A model generated the notes under the pieces. It worked only from the letters and a program-made list of their open reading frames with translations, was not told the DNA's origin and searched no databases. Below, piece by piece: positions 38,426 through 51,140 of a stretch of DNA of 64,000 bases. The DNA comes from Pseudomonas sp. F(2018) (GTDB lineage Bacteria > Pseudomonadota > Gammaproteobacteria > Pseudomonadales > Pseudomonadaceae): the NCBI RefSeq assembly GCF_005508865.1, contig NZ_SCOM01000002.1:682001-746000 (forward strand), in the 5' to 3' direction. The stretch's first letter is position 1, and every line of letters starts with the position of its first letter. A program made the translations under genes and the position numbers.

Positions 38426-39109
38426 TCAGTGTCCCATCAGCCAGTGCTGGTGCGGGCCGGGTAGGGTCCACAGGCCGAACAGGATCACCAGCAGGCCGCC
38501 GGCCATGCGCACGCCACGCCGGCGCAGCAGGGCGGTCAGGCGCTCGGCGGCCATGCCGGTGGCCAGCAGCACCGGCATGGTGCCCAGGCCGAAGGCCAGC
38601 ATCAGCAGCGCGCTGTCCGCCGGCGAACCCTGGCTGGAGGCCCACAGCAGGGTGCTGTAGACCAGGCCGCAGGGCAGCCAGCCCCAGATGGCGCCGAGCA
38701 GCAGCGCACGTGGCAGGCTGCTGACCGGCATCAGGCGGCTGGCGATGGGTTGCAGGTGGCGCCAGAGGTGACGGCCGACGGCCTCGATGCGCGTCAGACC
38801 GCTCCACCAGCCGGCCAGGTACAGGCCCATGGCGATCAGCAGCAGGCCGGCGATCACCCGCAGCACCATGGCCGCCGGGCTGCTGGCCACGGCCCAGCCG
38901 GCCAGGCCGATCAGCAGGCCGGCCGTGGCGTAGCTGAGGATGCGGCCGAGGTTGTAGGCCAGCAGCAGGCGGAAGCGGCGGGCGCGCTGTTCCGGTGGAA
39001 TGGCCAGGGTCAGCGCACCCATCAGGCCGCCGCACATGCCCAGGCAGTGGCCGCCGCCGAGCAGGCCGAGAATCAGCGCGGAAACCAGCAGCGGCGCCAG
39101 CTCAGGCAC
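38426..39109 (-). CDS. TauE/SafE-UreH-like membrane protein of the cco assembly cluster
   Basis: 227 residues from a GTG start at 39109 that overlaps ccoS by 8 bp. About six hydrophobic segments are seen. The N-terminal GGGHCLGMCGGLMGAL and the mid-protein WGWLPCGLVYSTLLW motifs are the conserved cysteine/histidine signatures of the UreH_2 type. Family members next to ccoS are implicated in copper delivery or cytochrome maturation. The transported substrate is not established. Confidence 0.85.
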   Translation of the reverse strand: MPELAPLLVSALILGLLGGGHCLGMCGGLMGALTLAIPPEQRARRFRLLLAYNLGRILSYATAGLLIGLAGWAVASSPAAMVLRVIAGLLLIAMGLYLAGWWSGLTRIEAVGRHLWRHLQPIASRLMPVSSLPRALLLGAIWGWLPCGLVYSTLLWASSQGSPADSALLMLAFGLGTMPVLLATGMAAERLTALLRRRGVRMAGGLLVILFGLWTLPGPHQHWLMGH

Positions 39110-39308
39110 GTGGCTCGTCCTTGTCGTCAGCCTTGTCGGCCTCGGCGATGGCGGCCTTGTGCTGCGGGTCTTCGTCGTCGAACAGAATGCTGTGGGCGGG
39201 GCTGTCCAGGTCGTCGTACTGACCGTTATCCACCGCCCAGACGAACAGCCAGATGGCGAAGCCGACCAGGACCACGGCAATCGGAATCAGGATGTAGATG
39301 GCGGACAT
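39102..39308 (-). CDS. ccoS: cbb3 oxidase maturation protein CcoS
   Basis: 68-residue single-span membrane protein. The hydrophobic segment IYILIPIAVVLVGFAIWLFVWAV comprises residues ~4-26, followed by the family motif DNGQYDDLDSPAHSILFDD and an acidic tail. CcoS is needed for cofactor insertion into cbb3 oxidase in Rhodobacter. It sits 46 bp after ccoI and overlaps the next gene. Confidence 0.93.
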   Translation of the reverse strand: MSAIYILIPIAVVLVGFAIWLFVWAVDNGQYDDLDSPAHSILFDDEDPQHKAAIAEADKADDKDEPRA

Positions 39309-39354
39309 GGGAGCTCCGGGTTCACGGGCGAGGCGCAGGACGCGGCGACCGATA

Positions 39355-41760
39355 TCAGGGTTTCACGCGGGCCAGGCGCAGGGCATTGAGCACCACCAGC
39401 AGCGAACTGGCCGACATGCCGAGCGCGGCCCATAGCGGAGTGACCCAGCCGAGGGCGGCGAACGGCAGCACCAGGCCATTGTACAGAGTCGCCCAGGCCA
39501 GGTTCTCGATGATGATGCGCCGCGTGCGGCGGGCCAGGGCGAAGGCCTGCACCAGGCTGCCGAGGCGGTTGGACAGCAGCACCGCGTCGGCGCTGGTCTT
39601 GGCCAGGTCAGTGGCGCTGCCCATGGCCACGCTGATGTCGGCGCCGGCCAGCACCGGCACGTCGTTGACCCCGTCGCCCAGCATCAGCACGCGGCGGCCT
39701 TGGGCGTGCAGGTCCTCGAGCACCGCCAGCTTGGCGTCCGGGGTGAGGCCGCCACGGGCATCGTCGATGCCCAGCTGGCGCGCCACTTCGCCGACCATCG
39801 GTGAGCTGTCGCCGGACAACAGGATGATCTGCCAGCCCTGGGCGCGGCAGGCGGCGAGCAGCTCGGGAGCGTCCTCGCGCAGGCGGTCGCCGAGGACGAA
39901 CCAGGCCAGCGGGCCGCGTTCATCGCCGAGCAGCAGCCACTGGCCGTGTTCGCCGGGAATGTTCGGCGCCGCGCGGCCAGCCAGGGCGGCCACGTAGGCC
40001 GGCTGGCCGATACGCAGGCGGCGGCCGTCGAATACGCCCTGCAGGCCCTGGCCGGGTGCGCTGGCCAGTTGCTCGGCGCCATGGTTGCTGTGGCCGAAGG
40101 CGCGGGCGATGGGGTGTTCGGAGCCGTGTTCGAGGGTGGCGGCCAGGGCCAGGCAGGCGTCGGCGTCCAGCTCGCGCAGGGTCTCGATGCGCTCCAGGGT
40201 CAGGCGACCCTCGCTGAGGGTGCCGGTCTTGTCGAAGATCACCGTGTCGATCTGCTTCAGGCCTTCCAGCACATGGCCGCGGGTCAGCAGCAGGCCGAGC
40301 TTGTGCAGGCTGCCGGTGGCGGTGGTCAGCGCGGTCGGGGTGGCCAGCGACAGGGCGCAGGGGCAGGTGGCGACCAGCAGCGACAGCACGATCCAGAACG
40401 CCCGTTCGCTGTCGATCTGCCACCAGATCAGGCCGACCACGGCGGCCAGGCCGAGCACGATGAGCAGGAACCACTGGGCCACGCGGTCGGCCATCTCGGC
40501 CATCGGCGGCTTGTCGGCCTGGGCGCGCTCGAGCAGGCGGACAATGGCGGACAGTCGGGTGTCGCTGCCCAGCGCCTCGACCTGCACGGTCAGCGGGCCT
40601 TCGACATTCAGCGTGCCGGCGGTGACGGCATCGCCTTCGCTGCGGGCCAGCGGCAGGTATTCGCCCGTGAGCAGGGACTCGTCGACGCTGGACTGGCCGC
40701 TGACGATGCGTCCGTCCGCCGGCAGCTGGGCGCCGGGCGGCACCAGTACGCGGTCGCCGATGGCCAGTTCGCGCAACAGGATGCGTTGGCTCTGCCCGCT
40801 GTCGTCCAGGCGCAGGCAGGAGGGTGGCAGCAGGCTGACCAGCTGCGCGGTGGCCGCCGCCGTGCGTTCGCGGGCGCGTCGTTCCAGATAGCGGCCGGCG
40901 AGCAGGAACAGGGCGAACATGCCCACCGCGTCGAAATACAGCTCGCCGACCCCGGTGACGGTGGACCAGATGCCGGCCAGGTAGGCGCCGCCGATGGCCA
41001 GCGACACCGACACGTCCATGGTCAGGTGGCGGGTGCGCAGGTCACGCAGGGCGCCGCGGAAGAACTGGCCGCAGCAGTAGAAGACGATGGGCGTGGTGAG
41101 GAACAGGCTGGTCCAGCGCAGGATCTTGTCCAGCTCCGGCGAGAGGTCGACGTTGAACTCCGGCCAGGTGGCCATGGCCGCCATCATCACCTGCATCCAA
41201 AGCAGGCCGGCGATGCCGATCTGGCGCATGGCCTTGCGGTTCTCGGCGGCCAGGCGTTCGCTGGCCTCGTCCGCCTGCCAGGGGTGGCCGGCGTAGCCGA
41301 TGCGGCGCAGCTCGGCGAGCAGTTGGCTGAGCGGCACCTGACTGTCGGCCCAGCGCACCTGCAGGCGCTGGTTGGACAGGTTGAGGTTGGCCTCGGCCAC
41401 GCCCTGCAGGCCGCGCAGGTGCTTCTCGATCAGCCAGCCGCAGGCGGCGCAGCTGATGCCTTCGATCAGCAGGCTGGTCTCGCTGAGTTCGCCCTGGTGC
41501 TGGACGAAGCCTTGCTGCACCTCGTCGCGGTCGTACAGCGCCAACTCATCGGGCAGGGCTTTGGGCAGGCTCTGCGGGTTGACCGCGCTGTCGCTGCGGT
41601 GGCGGTAGTAGTTGTCCAGCCCGCCGGCGACGATGGCCTCGGCCACGGCCTGGCAGCCCGGGCAGCAGAAGGCCCGCGGCTGATCCAGGACGCGGGCCTC
41701 GAAGCGGCTGCCGGGGGGAACCGGCAGGCCGCAGTGGTAGCAGGGAAGGGGGCTGCTCAT
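39355..41760 (-). CDS. ccoI: Cu+-transporting P1B-ATPase CcoI (FixI)
   Basis: 801 residues. The N-terminus has a zinc-finger-like region (CYHCGLPV, then FCCPGCQAV) and one heavy-metal domain (IEGISCAACGWL). Eight membrane helices include the CPC ion motif (LVATCPCALSLATP). The phosphorylation motif DKTGTLSEG, HP motif EHPIARA and GDGVNDVPVL are all intact. CcoI-type pumps (CopA2 class) export copper slowly to the periplasm for assembly of the cbb3 CuB site. It lies in the order ccoG-H-I-S. Confidence 0.96.
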   Translation of the reverse strand: MSSPLPCYHCGLPVPPGSRFEARVLDQPRAFCCPGCQAVAEAIVAGGLDNYYRHRSDSAVNPQSLPKALPDELALYDRDEVQQGFVQHQGELSETSLLIEGISCAACGWLIEKHLRGLQGVAEANLNLSNQRLQVRWADSQVPLSQLLAELRRIGYAGHPWQADEASERLAAENRKAMRQIGIAGLLWMQVMMAAMATWPEFNVDLSPELDKILRWTSLFLTTPIVFYCCGQFFRGALRDLRTRHLTMDVSVSLAIGGAYLAGIWSTVTGVGELYFDAVGMFALFLLAGRYLERRARERTAAATAQLVSLLPPSCLRLDDSGQSQRILLRELAIGDRVLVPPGAQLPADGRIVSGQSSVDESLLTGEYLPLARSEGDAVTAGTLNVEGPLTVQVEALGSDTRLSAIVRLLERAQADKPPMAEMADRVAQWFLLIVLGLAAVVGLIWWQIDSERAFWIVLSLLVATCPCALSLATPTALTTATGSLHKLGLLLTRGHVLEGLKQIDTVIFDKTGTLSEGRLTLERIETLRELDADACLALAATLEHGSEHPIARAFGHSNHGAEQLASAPGQGLQGVFDGRRLRIGQPAYVAALAGRAAPNIPGEHGQWLLLGDERGPLAWFVLGDRLREDAPELLAACRAQGWQIILLSGDSSPMVGEVARQLGIDDARGGLTPDAKLAVLEDLHAQGRRVLMLGDGVNDVPVLAGADISVAMGSATDLAKTSADAVLLSNRLGSLVQAFALARRTRRIIIENLAWATLYNGLVLPFAALGWVTPLWAALGMSASSLLVVLNALRLARVKP

Positions 41761-41773
41761 GCGGGTCGGGACA

Positions 41774-42277
41774 TCACTCGCCGAGCTGGACGCGCTGGCC
41801 GCTGACCAGCTTCTCTTCCTCGAACAGACGCCAGTCCTTGCCGCCTTCCTGGCCGATCAGCTCGATGAAGCGGCGGCCCTCGACGGCGTCCAGCAGGTTG
41901 CCGGCGTAGCTGCCGTCGGGCTGGGCCTGCAGCACCACGCGGCGGTCGCGCTCCGGCTGGGTCGGCGAGATCAGGTTGAGCACCAGCTGCGGCGGGTTGC
42001 TGTAGCCCTGCAGCTGCAGGCTGACGCTGCCGCGCTCGTTGTCCAGGGTGAGGGCGGCCTTGAGCTTCAGGCGCTGGGCCAGCTCCTCGCGCTCCAGCGA
42101 GGTGTTGATGCCCTTGCCAACGTCGTAATAGTTGTCCGACAGCAGGCCCGGCGGGTTCTTGGTGGCGATCACCAGCATGCTGGTGCCCAGCACCACGGCC
42201 ATGCCGAGGATGCCGAGGATGAACCAGACCCAGGGCTCTTTGTACCAGGGGTTGACCGGAGTTTGTGGCGACGACAT
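41774..42277 (-). CDS. ccoH: cbb3 oxidase assembly protein CcoH (FixH)
   Basis: 167 residues with one membrane span (WVWFILGILGMAVVLGTSMLVI, residues ~16-37) and a periplasmic FixH domain (NPPGLLSDNYYDVGKGINTSL, LSLQLQGYSNPPQLVLNLI). It is known to be required for stable cbb3 assembly, in contact with CcoI. It is 14 bp from ccoG and 13 bp from ccoI, one operon. Confidence 0.94.
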   Translation of the reverse strand: MSSPQTPVNPWYKEPWVWFILGILGMAVVLGTSMLVIATKNPPGLLSDNYYDVGKGINTSLEREELAQRLKLKAALTLDNERGSVSLQLQGYSNPPQLVLNLISPTQPERDRRVVLQAQPDGSYAGNLLDAVEGRRFIELIGQEGGKDWRLFEEEKLVSGQRVQLGE

Positions 42278-42291
42278 GGAGTGACCTGTGT

Positions 42292-43707
42292 TCAGCGCAC
42301 GCTGGGGCCGATGAATCGGCTGTCGGCGTCGCTGTGGATGGTTGGATCTTCCAAGGCCTGGACCTTGAACAGAATTTCATTGGCGCTGGAGGGCAGCTTC
42401 TCCGGCTCGATGGACAGCTCCACCGGAATCGACAGCACCTCGCCGGCGGCGGCCTTGATCTCGCTGCGGCCTTCGTACGTGAGACCGTCGATGCCTTCGA
42501 CGGAGATCAGGTAGGTCAGGTCGCGCTGGGCCTTGTTCATCAGCTTCACGGTGTAGACGTTCTCGATGTGGCCCTGTTCGTTCTCGCGGAACAGCACGCG
42601 GTCCTTGAGCACGTCCACCTCCACCAGCGAGCGGCTGGCGATGGCCCAGGCGAACAGGCTCATCATGGCCAGCAGCACGACGGCGTAGCCTATCAGGCGC
42701 GGGCGCAGCAGTTGGGTCTTCTGCCCGGATAGATTGTGTTCGGTTGTGTAGCTGATCAGGCCCTTGGGGTAGCCCATCTTGTCCATGATGCTGTCGCAGG
42801 CGTCGATGCACGCGGCGCAGCCGATGCATTCGACCTGCAGGCCGTCACGGATGTCGATACCGGTCGGGCAGACCTGGACACACATGGTGCAGTCGATGCA
42901 GTCGCCCAGGCCCTCGGCCTTGTAGTCGGCATTTTTCTTGCGCGGGCCACGGTGTTCGCCGCGGCGCGGGTCGTAGGAGACGATCAGGGTGTCCTGGTCG
43001 AACATCACGCTCTGGAAGCGCGCGTAGGGGCACATGTAGATGCACACCTGCTCGCGCAGCCAGCCGGCGTTGCCATAGGTGGCCAGGGTGAAGAAGCCGA
43101 CCCAGAAGTAGGCCCAGCCATCGGCGGCGCCAGTGAGCAGGTTGGGGATCAGCTCGCGGATCGGCGAGAAGTAGCCGACGAAGGTCAGACCGGTGACCAG
43201 GCCGATGAGGATCCACAGGCTGTGCTTGGCCGCCTTGCGCGCGAATTTCTCGGCGCTCATCGGCTGCTTGTCCAGCTTCATGCGCTGGTTGCGGTCGCCT
43301 TCGGTGATCTTCTCGCACCACATGAAGATCCAGGTCCACACGCTCTGCGGGCAGGTGTAGCCACACCAGACGCGGCCGGCGAACACGGTGATGAAGAACA
43401 GGCCGAAGGCGGCGATGATCAGCAGCGCCGACAGCAGGATGAAGTCCTGGGGCCAGAAGGTGGCGCCGAAGATGAAGAATTTGCGTTCCGGCAGGTTCCA
43501 CCAGACGGCCTGGCGGTCGTTCCAGTTCAGCCAGACGGTGCCGAAGTAGAGCAGGAAGAGAAAGGCTCCGCCGCTCAGACGCAGGTTGCGGAACAGGCCG
43601 GTGAAGGCGCGGGTGTAGATCTTTTCGCGGCTGGCGTAGAGGTCGACGGTTTCGCCGCCCTTGGTCGGGGGAGGGGTGATGTTTCGGACGGGAATCTGTT
43701 CGCTCAT
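42292..43707 (-). CDS. ccoG: CcoG (RdxA/FixG) iron-sulfur membrane protein
   Basis: 471 residues with about five membrane spans, a polyferredoxin core and a C-terminal IG-like FixG_C domain. The two [4Fe-4S] motifs are CIDCTMCVQVCPTG and CIGCAACIDACDSIM. An upstream CGYTCPQSVW pair is conserved and was shown in CcoG to help reduce Cu(II) for the oxidase. It is first of ccoGHIS, separated from ccoP1 by 133 bp that holds a strong hairpin. Confidence 0.96.
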   Translation of the reverse strand: MSEQIPVRNITPPPTKGGETVDLYASREKIYTRAFTGLFRNLRLSGGAFLFLLYFGTVWLNWNDRQAVWWNLPERKFFIFGATFWPQDFILLSALLIIAAFGLFFITVFAGRVWCGYTCPQSVWTWIFMWCEKITEGDRNQRMKLDKQPMSAEKFARKAAKHSLWILIGLVTGLTFVGYFSPIRELIPNLLTGAADGWAYFWVGFFTLATYGNAGWLREQVCIYMCPYARFQSVMFDQDTLIVSYDPRRGEHRGPRKKNADYKAEGLGDCIDCTMCVQVCPTGIDIRDGLQVECIGCAACIDACDSIMDKMGYPKGLISYTTEHNLSGQKTQLLRPRLIGYAVVLLAMMSLFAWAIASRSLVEVDVLKDRVLFRENEQGHIENVYTVKLMNKAQRDLTYLISVEGIDGLTYEGRSEIKAAAGEVLSIPVELSIEPEKLPSSANEILFKVQALEDPTIHSDADSRFIGPSVR

Positions 43708-43799
43708 CAGTTGCGTACCACGGCTTGGGTGAGTGCTCCGCCGATACTTGCCGAAGGAGTCAGGATTTCACGGCACTATGGTACGCCTGATCGAGCGAT

Positions 43800-43831
43800 G
43801 CCCGGGTGCGACCGGCGGTCGCGTCCCGGGC
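43800..43831. terminator. Long hairpin after ccoP of operon 1
   Basis: GCCCGGG (43800-43806) pairs with CCCGGGC (43825-43831), and an inner GCGACC/GGTCGC continues the stem. It lies 9 bp downstream of the ccoP1 stop on the minus strand and separates the structural operon from ccoGHIS. Confidence 0.7.
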
Positions 43832-43840
43832 GGGTGACGC

Positions 43841-44818
43841 TTACTTCTCGACTGCTACGTCGGCCTTGCCGTGCGACAGGCTGTACACGTAGGCGGCCAG
43901 CAGGTGCACCTTGTCTTCGCTACCCACGTACGGCAGCTGAGCAGGCATGTTGCCGCTGCGGCCGTAACGGATGGTCTGCTGCAGCTGGGCGTAGCTGCTG
44001 CCGTAGATGAAGGCGCTCGGGTTGGTCAGGTTCGGTGCGCCCATGCTCGGGGTGCCGGTGCCTTCCTTGGTGTGGCAGGCGAAGCAGACGCTCTCGAATA
44101 CCTGCTTGCCGGCGGCGACGTCGGCGGTGACACCTTCCGGCAGCTTGCGGCCGCCCAGTTCGGTGAGCACGTAGGCGGCGACGTTGCGCACGCCTTCCTC
44201 GCCGATGGTCGGCGCCTGGGCCGGCATCTGGCCGTGGCGGCCACCGATGATGGTCTGCTTGATGTCTTCCGGCTTGCCGCCCCAACGCCACTCGTTGTCG
44301 GTCAGGTTGGGGAAGCCGTAGGCGCCCTTGGCATCGGAGCCGTGGCACACGGAGCAGTTGGAGGCGAACAGACGGCCACCCATTTTCAGGGCTTGTTCGT
44401 CCTTGGCCACTTCCTCGATCGGCAGACCGGCGAACTTGGCGTAGATCGGCGCGTACTCCTTGTCAGCGCGGACCATTTCCTTTTCCCACTGGTGCACGCC
44501 GGTCCAGCCAGCTTCGCCGTTGGCGAAGGGCTTGCCGTCGCCGGCTTCGTTGTAGCCCGGCAGCACGCCTTTCCAGTTGCCCAGGCCCGGGTACAGGACC
44601 AGGTAGCCGAGGGCGAAGATGATGGTGCCGATGAACAGCATGAACCACCACTTCGGCAGCGGGTTATCGAACTCCTCAATACCGTCGAAGGCATGGCCGA
44701 CAGTGTCTTCGGTGGTCTCGGGGCGTTGGCCCTTGCGAATACCGAAGATCAGCGCAGTAAGAGCCACGATGGTGCCGAGGCTCAGTACGCTGACGTAAAT
44801 ACTCCAGAACAAAGTCAT
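43841..44818 (-). CDS. ccoP1: cbb3 oxidase diheme subunit CcoP (operon 1)
   Basis: 325 residues with two N-terminal membrane spans (~5-27 and ~57-78) and two c-type heme sites, C155-SV-C158-H and C245-FA-C248-H, with axial Met in GQMPAQ and GNMPAQ. It passes electrons from the bc1 complex or c-type cytochromes to CcoO/CcoN. It overlaps ccoQ by 4 bp (ATGA). It is shorter between the first heme and helix 2 than expected for a fusion; normal length. Confidence 0.96.
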   Translation of the reverse strand: MTLFWSIYVSVLSLGTIVALTALIFGIRKGQRPETTEDTVGHAFDGIEEFDNPLPKWWFMLFIGTIIFALGYLVLYPGLGNWKGVLPGYNEAGDGKPFANGEAGWTGVHQWEKEMVRADKEYAPIYAKFAGLPIEEVAKDEQALKMGGRLFASNCSVCHGSDAKGAYGFPNLTDNEWRWGGKPEDIKQTIIGGRHGQMPAQAPTIGEEGVRNVAAYVLTELGGRKLPEGVTADVAAGKQVFESVCFACHTKEGTGTPSMGAPNLTNPSAFIYGSSYAQLQQTIRYGRSGNMPAQLPYVGSEDKVHLLAAYVYSLSHGKADVAVEK

Positions 44819-45003
44819 TCTTTATTGCTCCCAGAATCTTGCTCGTCACGCTTTTTGGCCGGGACGTCGTCGGCGAAGGGCAGGTTGGCCGCTTCGTCGA
44901 AGCTGCTCTTGCGTCTGCTGCTGTAGGCCCAGAGCACCACGCCGATGAAGGCGATGAAGACCACTGCTGTGCCGATGCCGCGAATCATCCCGATATCCAT
45001 CAC
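44815..45003 (-). CDS. ccoQ1: cbb3 oxidase small subunit CcoQ (operon 1)
   Basis: 62 residues with one membrane span ([18 protein letters not shown], ~10-27) then the family motif [19 protein letters not shown] and a charged tail. CcoQ stabilises the cbb3 complex. It is 3 bp after ccoO1 and overlaps ccoP1. The second operon has no counterpart. Confidence 0.94.
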   Translation of the reverse strand: MMDIGMIRGIGTAVVFIAFIGVVLWAYSSRRKSSFDEAANLPFADDVPAKKRDEQDSGSNKE

Positions 45004-45006
45004 GCG

Positions 45007-45623
45007 TTACCGTTTGTTCTTGATAGAAGTGCCCAGGCCTTGCAGGAAGGCCACCATGGCGTCCATCTCGGTCTTGCCTTTGACGGCTTCGCGAGCACCG
45101 GCGATGTCTTCGTCGGTGTAGGGCACGCCGAGGGCGCGCAGGGCTTCCATCTTGGCGGCGGTGTCCTTGCCGTCGAGCTTGTTCTCGACCAGCCACGGAT
45201 AGGCCGGCATCTTCGATTCCGGTACCACGTTGCGCGGGTTGTACAGGTGCGCACGGTGCCAGTCATCGGAGTAGCGGCCGCCGACGCGGGCCAGGTCCGG
45301 ACCGGTACGCTTGGAGCCCCACAGGAACGGGTGGTCCCAGACGCTTTCGCCGGCCACGGAGTAGTGGCCGTAGCGCTCGGTCTCGGCGCGGAACGGACGG
45401 ATCATCTGCGAGTGGCAGCCGACGCAGCCTTCGCGGATATAGATGTCGCGGCCTTCCAGCTCTAGGGCGGTGCGCGGCTTCATGCCTTCCACCGGGGTGT
45501 TGGTGACGTCCTGGAAGAACAGCGGAACGATCTGGGTCAGACCACCGATGCTCACGGCCAGGACCATGCCGATGGCCAGCAGGCCGATGTTCTTCTCGAA
45601 TATCTCGTGTTTGCTACCGGCCA

Positions 45624-45624
<1 letters not shown>
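45007..45624 (-). CDS. ccoO1: cbb3 oxidase monoheme subunit CcoO (operon 1)
   Basis: 205 residues. A single N-terminal anchor (~12-36) is followed by the heme c site C67-VG-C70-H in [15 protein letters not shown] and the axial-Met region [10 protein letters not shown]. Its start codon overlaps the ccoN1 stop by one base. It relays electrons from CcoP to CcoN. Confidence 0.96.
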
Positions 45625-48357
<2,733 letters not shown>

Positions 48358-48363
48358 GTCCGA

Positions 48364-48978
48364 TTACCTCTTGTTCTTCAGGCTGGTGCCGAGCACCTGC
48401 AGGTAGGCGACCAGCGCTTCCATCTCGCTCTTGTCCTTCACCGCCGCCTGGGCGCCGGCGATATCGGCGTCGCTGTACGGCACGCCGAGGGTGCGCAGGG
48501 CTTGCATCTTGGCGGCGCTGTCCTTGCCGTCGAGCTTGTGCTCGACCAGCCAGGGGTAGGCCGGCATCTTCGACTCCGGCACTACGTTGCGCGGGTTGTA
48601 CAGGTGGGCGCGGTGCCAGTCGTCCGAGTAGCGGCCGCCGACGCGGGCCAGGTCCGGACCGGTACGCTTGGAGCCCCACAGGAACGGGTGGTCCCAGACG
48701 CTCTCGCCGGCGACGGAGTAGTGGCCATAACGTTCGGTCTCGGCGCGGAACGGACGGATCATCTGCGAGTGGCAGCCGACGCAGCCTTCGCGGATATAGA
48801 TGTCGCGGCCTTCCAGCTGCAGTGCGGTATAGGGCTGCATGCCCTTGACCGGCTGGTTGACCACGTCCTGGAAGAACAGCGGGACGATCTGGGTCAGGCC
48901 GCCGATGCTCACCGCCAGGACCATGAACAGCGCCAGCAGGCCGACGTTCTTCTCGAGTATTTCGTGCTTGCTGCTCAT
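48364..48978 (-). CDS. ccoO2: cbb3 oxidase monoheme subunit CcoO (operon 2)
   Basis: 204 residues, near-identical to CcoO1 across the heme region ([18 protein letters not shown] through [11 protein letters not shown], given here as end points). It has a single N-terminal anchor. The start at 48978 overlaps the ccoN2 stop by one base, the same junction as in operon 1. Confidence 0.96.
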   Translation of the reverse strand: MSSKHEILEKNVGLLALFMVLAVSIGGLTQIVPLFFQDVVNQPVKGMQPYTALQLEGRDIYIREGCVGCHSQMIRPFRAETERYGHYSVAGESVWDHPFLWGSKRTGPDLARVGGRYSDDWHRAHLYNPRNVVPESKMPAYPWLVEHKLDGKDSAAKMQALRTLGVPYSDADIAGAQAAVKDKSEMEALVAYLQVLGTSLKNKR

Positions 48979-50417
48979 CAGTGGGCGACCTCCGCGGGAA
49001 TCAGGGCTTCGGCGTCGTATTCGGCCGGTTTGGCGGCGCGCACGGTCAGCCAGGTGTTCCAGGCCATCAGGAACATGCCGAGCAGGAAGATGGCGCCACC
49101 GGCGACACGGATGACGAAGCCCGGATGACTGGCTTCGAGCGCCTCGACGAAGGAGTAGGTGAGGGTGCCGTCGTCGTTCACCGCACGCCACATCAGGCCC
49201 TGGGTGATGCCGTTGACCCACATCGAGGCGATGTACAGCACGGTACCGATGGTGGCGAGCCAGAAGTGCGCGTTGATCAGGGCGATGCTGTGCATCTGCT
49301 CGCGACCGAACACTTTCGGGATCAGGTGGTACAGCGAACCGATGGAGATCATCGCTACCCAGCCCAGGGCACCGGCGTGTACGTGGCCGATGGTCCAGTC
49401 GGTGTAATGCGACAGGGCGTTGACGGTCTTGATCGCCATCATCGGTCCTTCGAAGGTGGACATGCCGTAGAACGCCAGGGACACGACCAAAAAGCGCAGG
49501 ATCGGGTCGGTGCGCAACTTATGCCAGGCGCCCGAGAGGGTCATCATGCCGTTGATCATGCCGCCCCAGGACGGAGCCAGGAGGACCAGCGACATGACCA
49601 TGCCGAGCGATTGGGCCCAGTCCGGCAGCGCGGTGTAGTGCAGGTGATGCGGACCGGCCCAGATGTACAGGGTGATCAGCGCCCAGAAGTGCACGATGGA
49701 CAGGCGATAGGAATACACCGGGCGCTCGGCCTGCTTGGGCACGAAGTAATACATCATCCCCAGGAAGCCGGCGGTGAGGAAGAAGCCCACGGCGTTGTGG
49801 CCGTACCACCACTGGACCATGGCGTCGGTGGCGCCGGCATACAGCGAGTAGGACTTGGTCAGGCTGACCGGCAGCTCCAGGTTGTTGACGATGTGCAGGA
49901 TCGCCACGGTGAGGATGAAGCCGCCGAAGAACCAGTTGCCCACATAGATGTGCTTGGTCCGGCGCTTGAGCAGGGTGCCGAAGAACACCAGGGCGTAGGC
50001 GACCCAGACGATGGTGATCAGGATGTCGATCGGCCATTCCAGCTCGGCGTATTCCTTGGAGCTGGTCCAGCCCAGCGGCAGGCTGATGGCGGCGAGGACG
50101 ATCACCAGCTGCCAGCCCCAGAAGGTGAAGGCGGCGAGCTTGTCGGAGATCAGGCGGGTCTGGCAGGTGCGCTGCAGCGAGTAGTAGCTGGTGGCGAACA
50201 GGGCGCAGCCACCGAAGGCGAAGATCACCGCATTGGTGTGCAGTGGGCGCAGCCGGCCGAAGCTGGTCCACGGCAGGTTGAAGTTCAGTTCGGGCCAGGC
50301 CAGCTGGGCGGCGATGAACACGCCGAGCCCCATCCCGACTATGCCCCAAACCACCGTCATAATGGCGAACTGGCGGACCACCTTATAGTTGTAGGCGGTG
50401 CTGCTGGTTGTGTTCAT
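48978..50417 (-). CDS. ccoN2: cbb3 oxidase catalytic subunit CcoN (operon 2)
   Basis: 479 residues with the same heme and CuB ligands as CcoN1. Differences cluster in the first third and in the last 30 residues. ATG 50417 ([14 protein letters not shown]) is preferred over an ATG 15 bp upstream by comparison with CcoN1. A perfect ANR-type box sits 67 bp upstream, so this is the low-oxygen-induced cbb3-2 operon, as in P. aeruginosa. Confidence 0.97.
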   Translation of the reverse strand: MNTTSSTAYNYKVVRQFAIMTVVWGIVGMGLGVFIAAQLAWPELNFNLPWTSFGRLRPLHTNAVIFAFGGCALFATSYYSLQRTCQTRLISDKLAAFTFWGWQLVIVLAAISLPLGWTSSKEYAELEWPIDILITIVWVAYALVFFGTLLKRRTKHIYVGNWFFGGFILTVAILHIVNNLELPVSLTKSYSLYAGATDAMVQWWYGHNAVGFFLTAGFLGMMYYFVPKQAERPVYSYRLSIVHFWALITLYIWAGPHHLHYTALPDWAQSLGMVMSLVLLAPSWGGMINGMMTLSGAWHKLRTDPILRFLVVSLAFYGMSTFEGPMMAIKTVNALSHYTDWTIGHVHAGALGWVAMISIGSLYHLIPKVFGREQMHSIALINAHFWLATIGTVLYIASMWVNGITQGLMWRAVNDDGTLTYSFVEALEASHPGFVIRVAGGAIFLLGMFLMAWNTWLTVRAAKPAEYDAEALIPAEVAH

Positions 50418-50483
50418 GTGTTGGGCTTCCATCCACGGTTAGGAAAAGCAGGGCAAGCATGGGTAATGGCAAGTTGTGGGTTA

Positions 50484-50497
50484 TTGACGAGGATCAA
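50484..50497. promoter_or_regulatory. ANR box upstream of ccoN2
   Basis: TTGAC GAGG ATCAA is an excellent match to the ANR/FNR consensus TTGAY-N4-ATCAA. It is 67 bp from the ccoN2 start and 40 bp from the divergent hydrolase start, so it could affect both. Confidence 0.88.
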
Positions 50498-50536
50498 TGC
50501 CGCGCGCGGGGATGGCTTTGGAACGGGGCGGACGGA

Positions 50537-51127
50537 ATGTCGCAGGCCACCCTGATCCTCGCCCACGGCGCCGGTGCGCCGATGGACAGCAACTTCATGC
50601 AGCGCATGGCCGAGCTGCTCGCGCAGCGTGGCGTGAGCGTGCTGCGCTTCGAGTTTCCCTACATGGCCGAGAGGCGTTCGGGTGGCGGCAAGCGCCCGCC
50701 CAATCCGCAGGCGCAGCTGCTGAAGTGCTGGCGCCAGGTGTATGCCGAGGTGCGTGCCCAGGTGAGCGGGCCGCTGGCCATCGGCGGCAAGTCCATGGGC
50801 GGGCGGATGGCCAGCCTGCTGGCAGACGAGCTGGGCGCCGCCGCACTGGTGTGCCTGGGCTATCCCTTCTATGCGGCGGGCAAGCCGGAGAAGCCTCGGG
50901 TGGCACATCTGGCCGATCTACGAACGCGCGCGCTGGTGGTCCAGGGAGAGCGCGACGCGCTGGGCAATCGCGAGACGGTGAGCGGCTACCGGCTTGCGCC
51001 GACCTTGCATGTCGAGTGGCTGGCAGCCGCGGACCACGACCTCAAGCCGCTGAAGGCATCAGGCTTCAGCCATGAGCAGCATCTGCAGAGTGCGGCAGAC
51101 AGGGTGGCGGCGTTTCTGCGTGGCTGA
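50537..51127 (+). CDS. KANL3/Tex30-type alpha/beta hydrolase
   Basis: 196 residues. LILAHGAGAPMDSNFMQRMAELL is the conserved N-terminal strand-loop, IGGKSMGGRMASLLAD carries the nucleophile serine (KSMGG), VVQGERDALG a candidate Asp region, and ADHDLKPLK the catalytic-His region. ATG 50537 is used, but family members often have a few residues before LILAHGAG, and an in-frame ATG at 50459 would place the ANR box inside the gene. Function unknown; a homologue occupies the same place in P. aeruginosa. Confidence 0.82.
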   Translation: MSQATLILAHGAGAPMDSNFMQRMAELLAQRGVSVLRFEFPYMAERRSGGGKRPPNPQAQLLKCWRQVYAEVRAQVSGPLAIGGKSMGGRMASLLADELGAAALVCLGYPFYAAGKPEKPRVAHLADLRTRALVVQGERDALGNRETVSGYRLAPTLHVEWLAAADHDLKPLKASGFSHEQHLQSAADRVAAFLRG

Positions 51128-51140
51128 TGAGCGCGCACAA

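Noticed and set aside
39946..41805. 619-residue plus-strand open frame across ccoI
   Set aside because: Shadow of ccoI; no recognisable domain.
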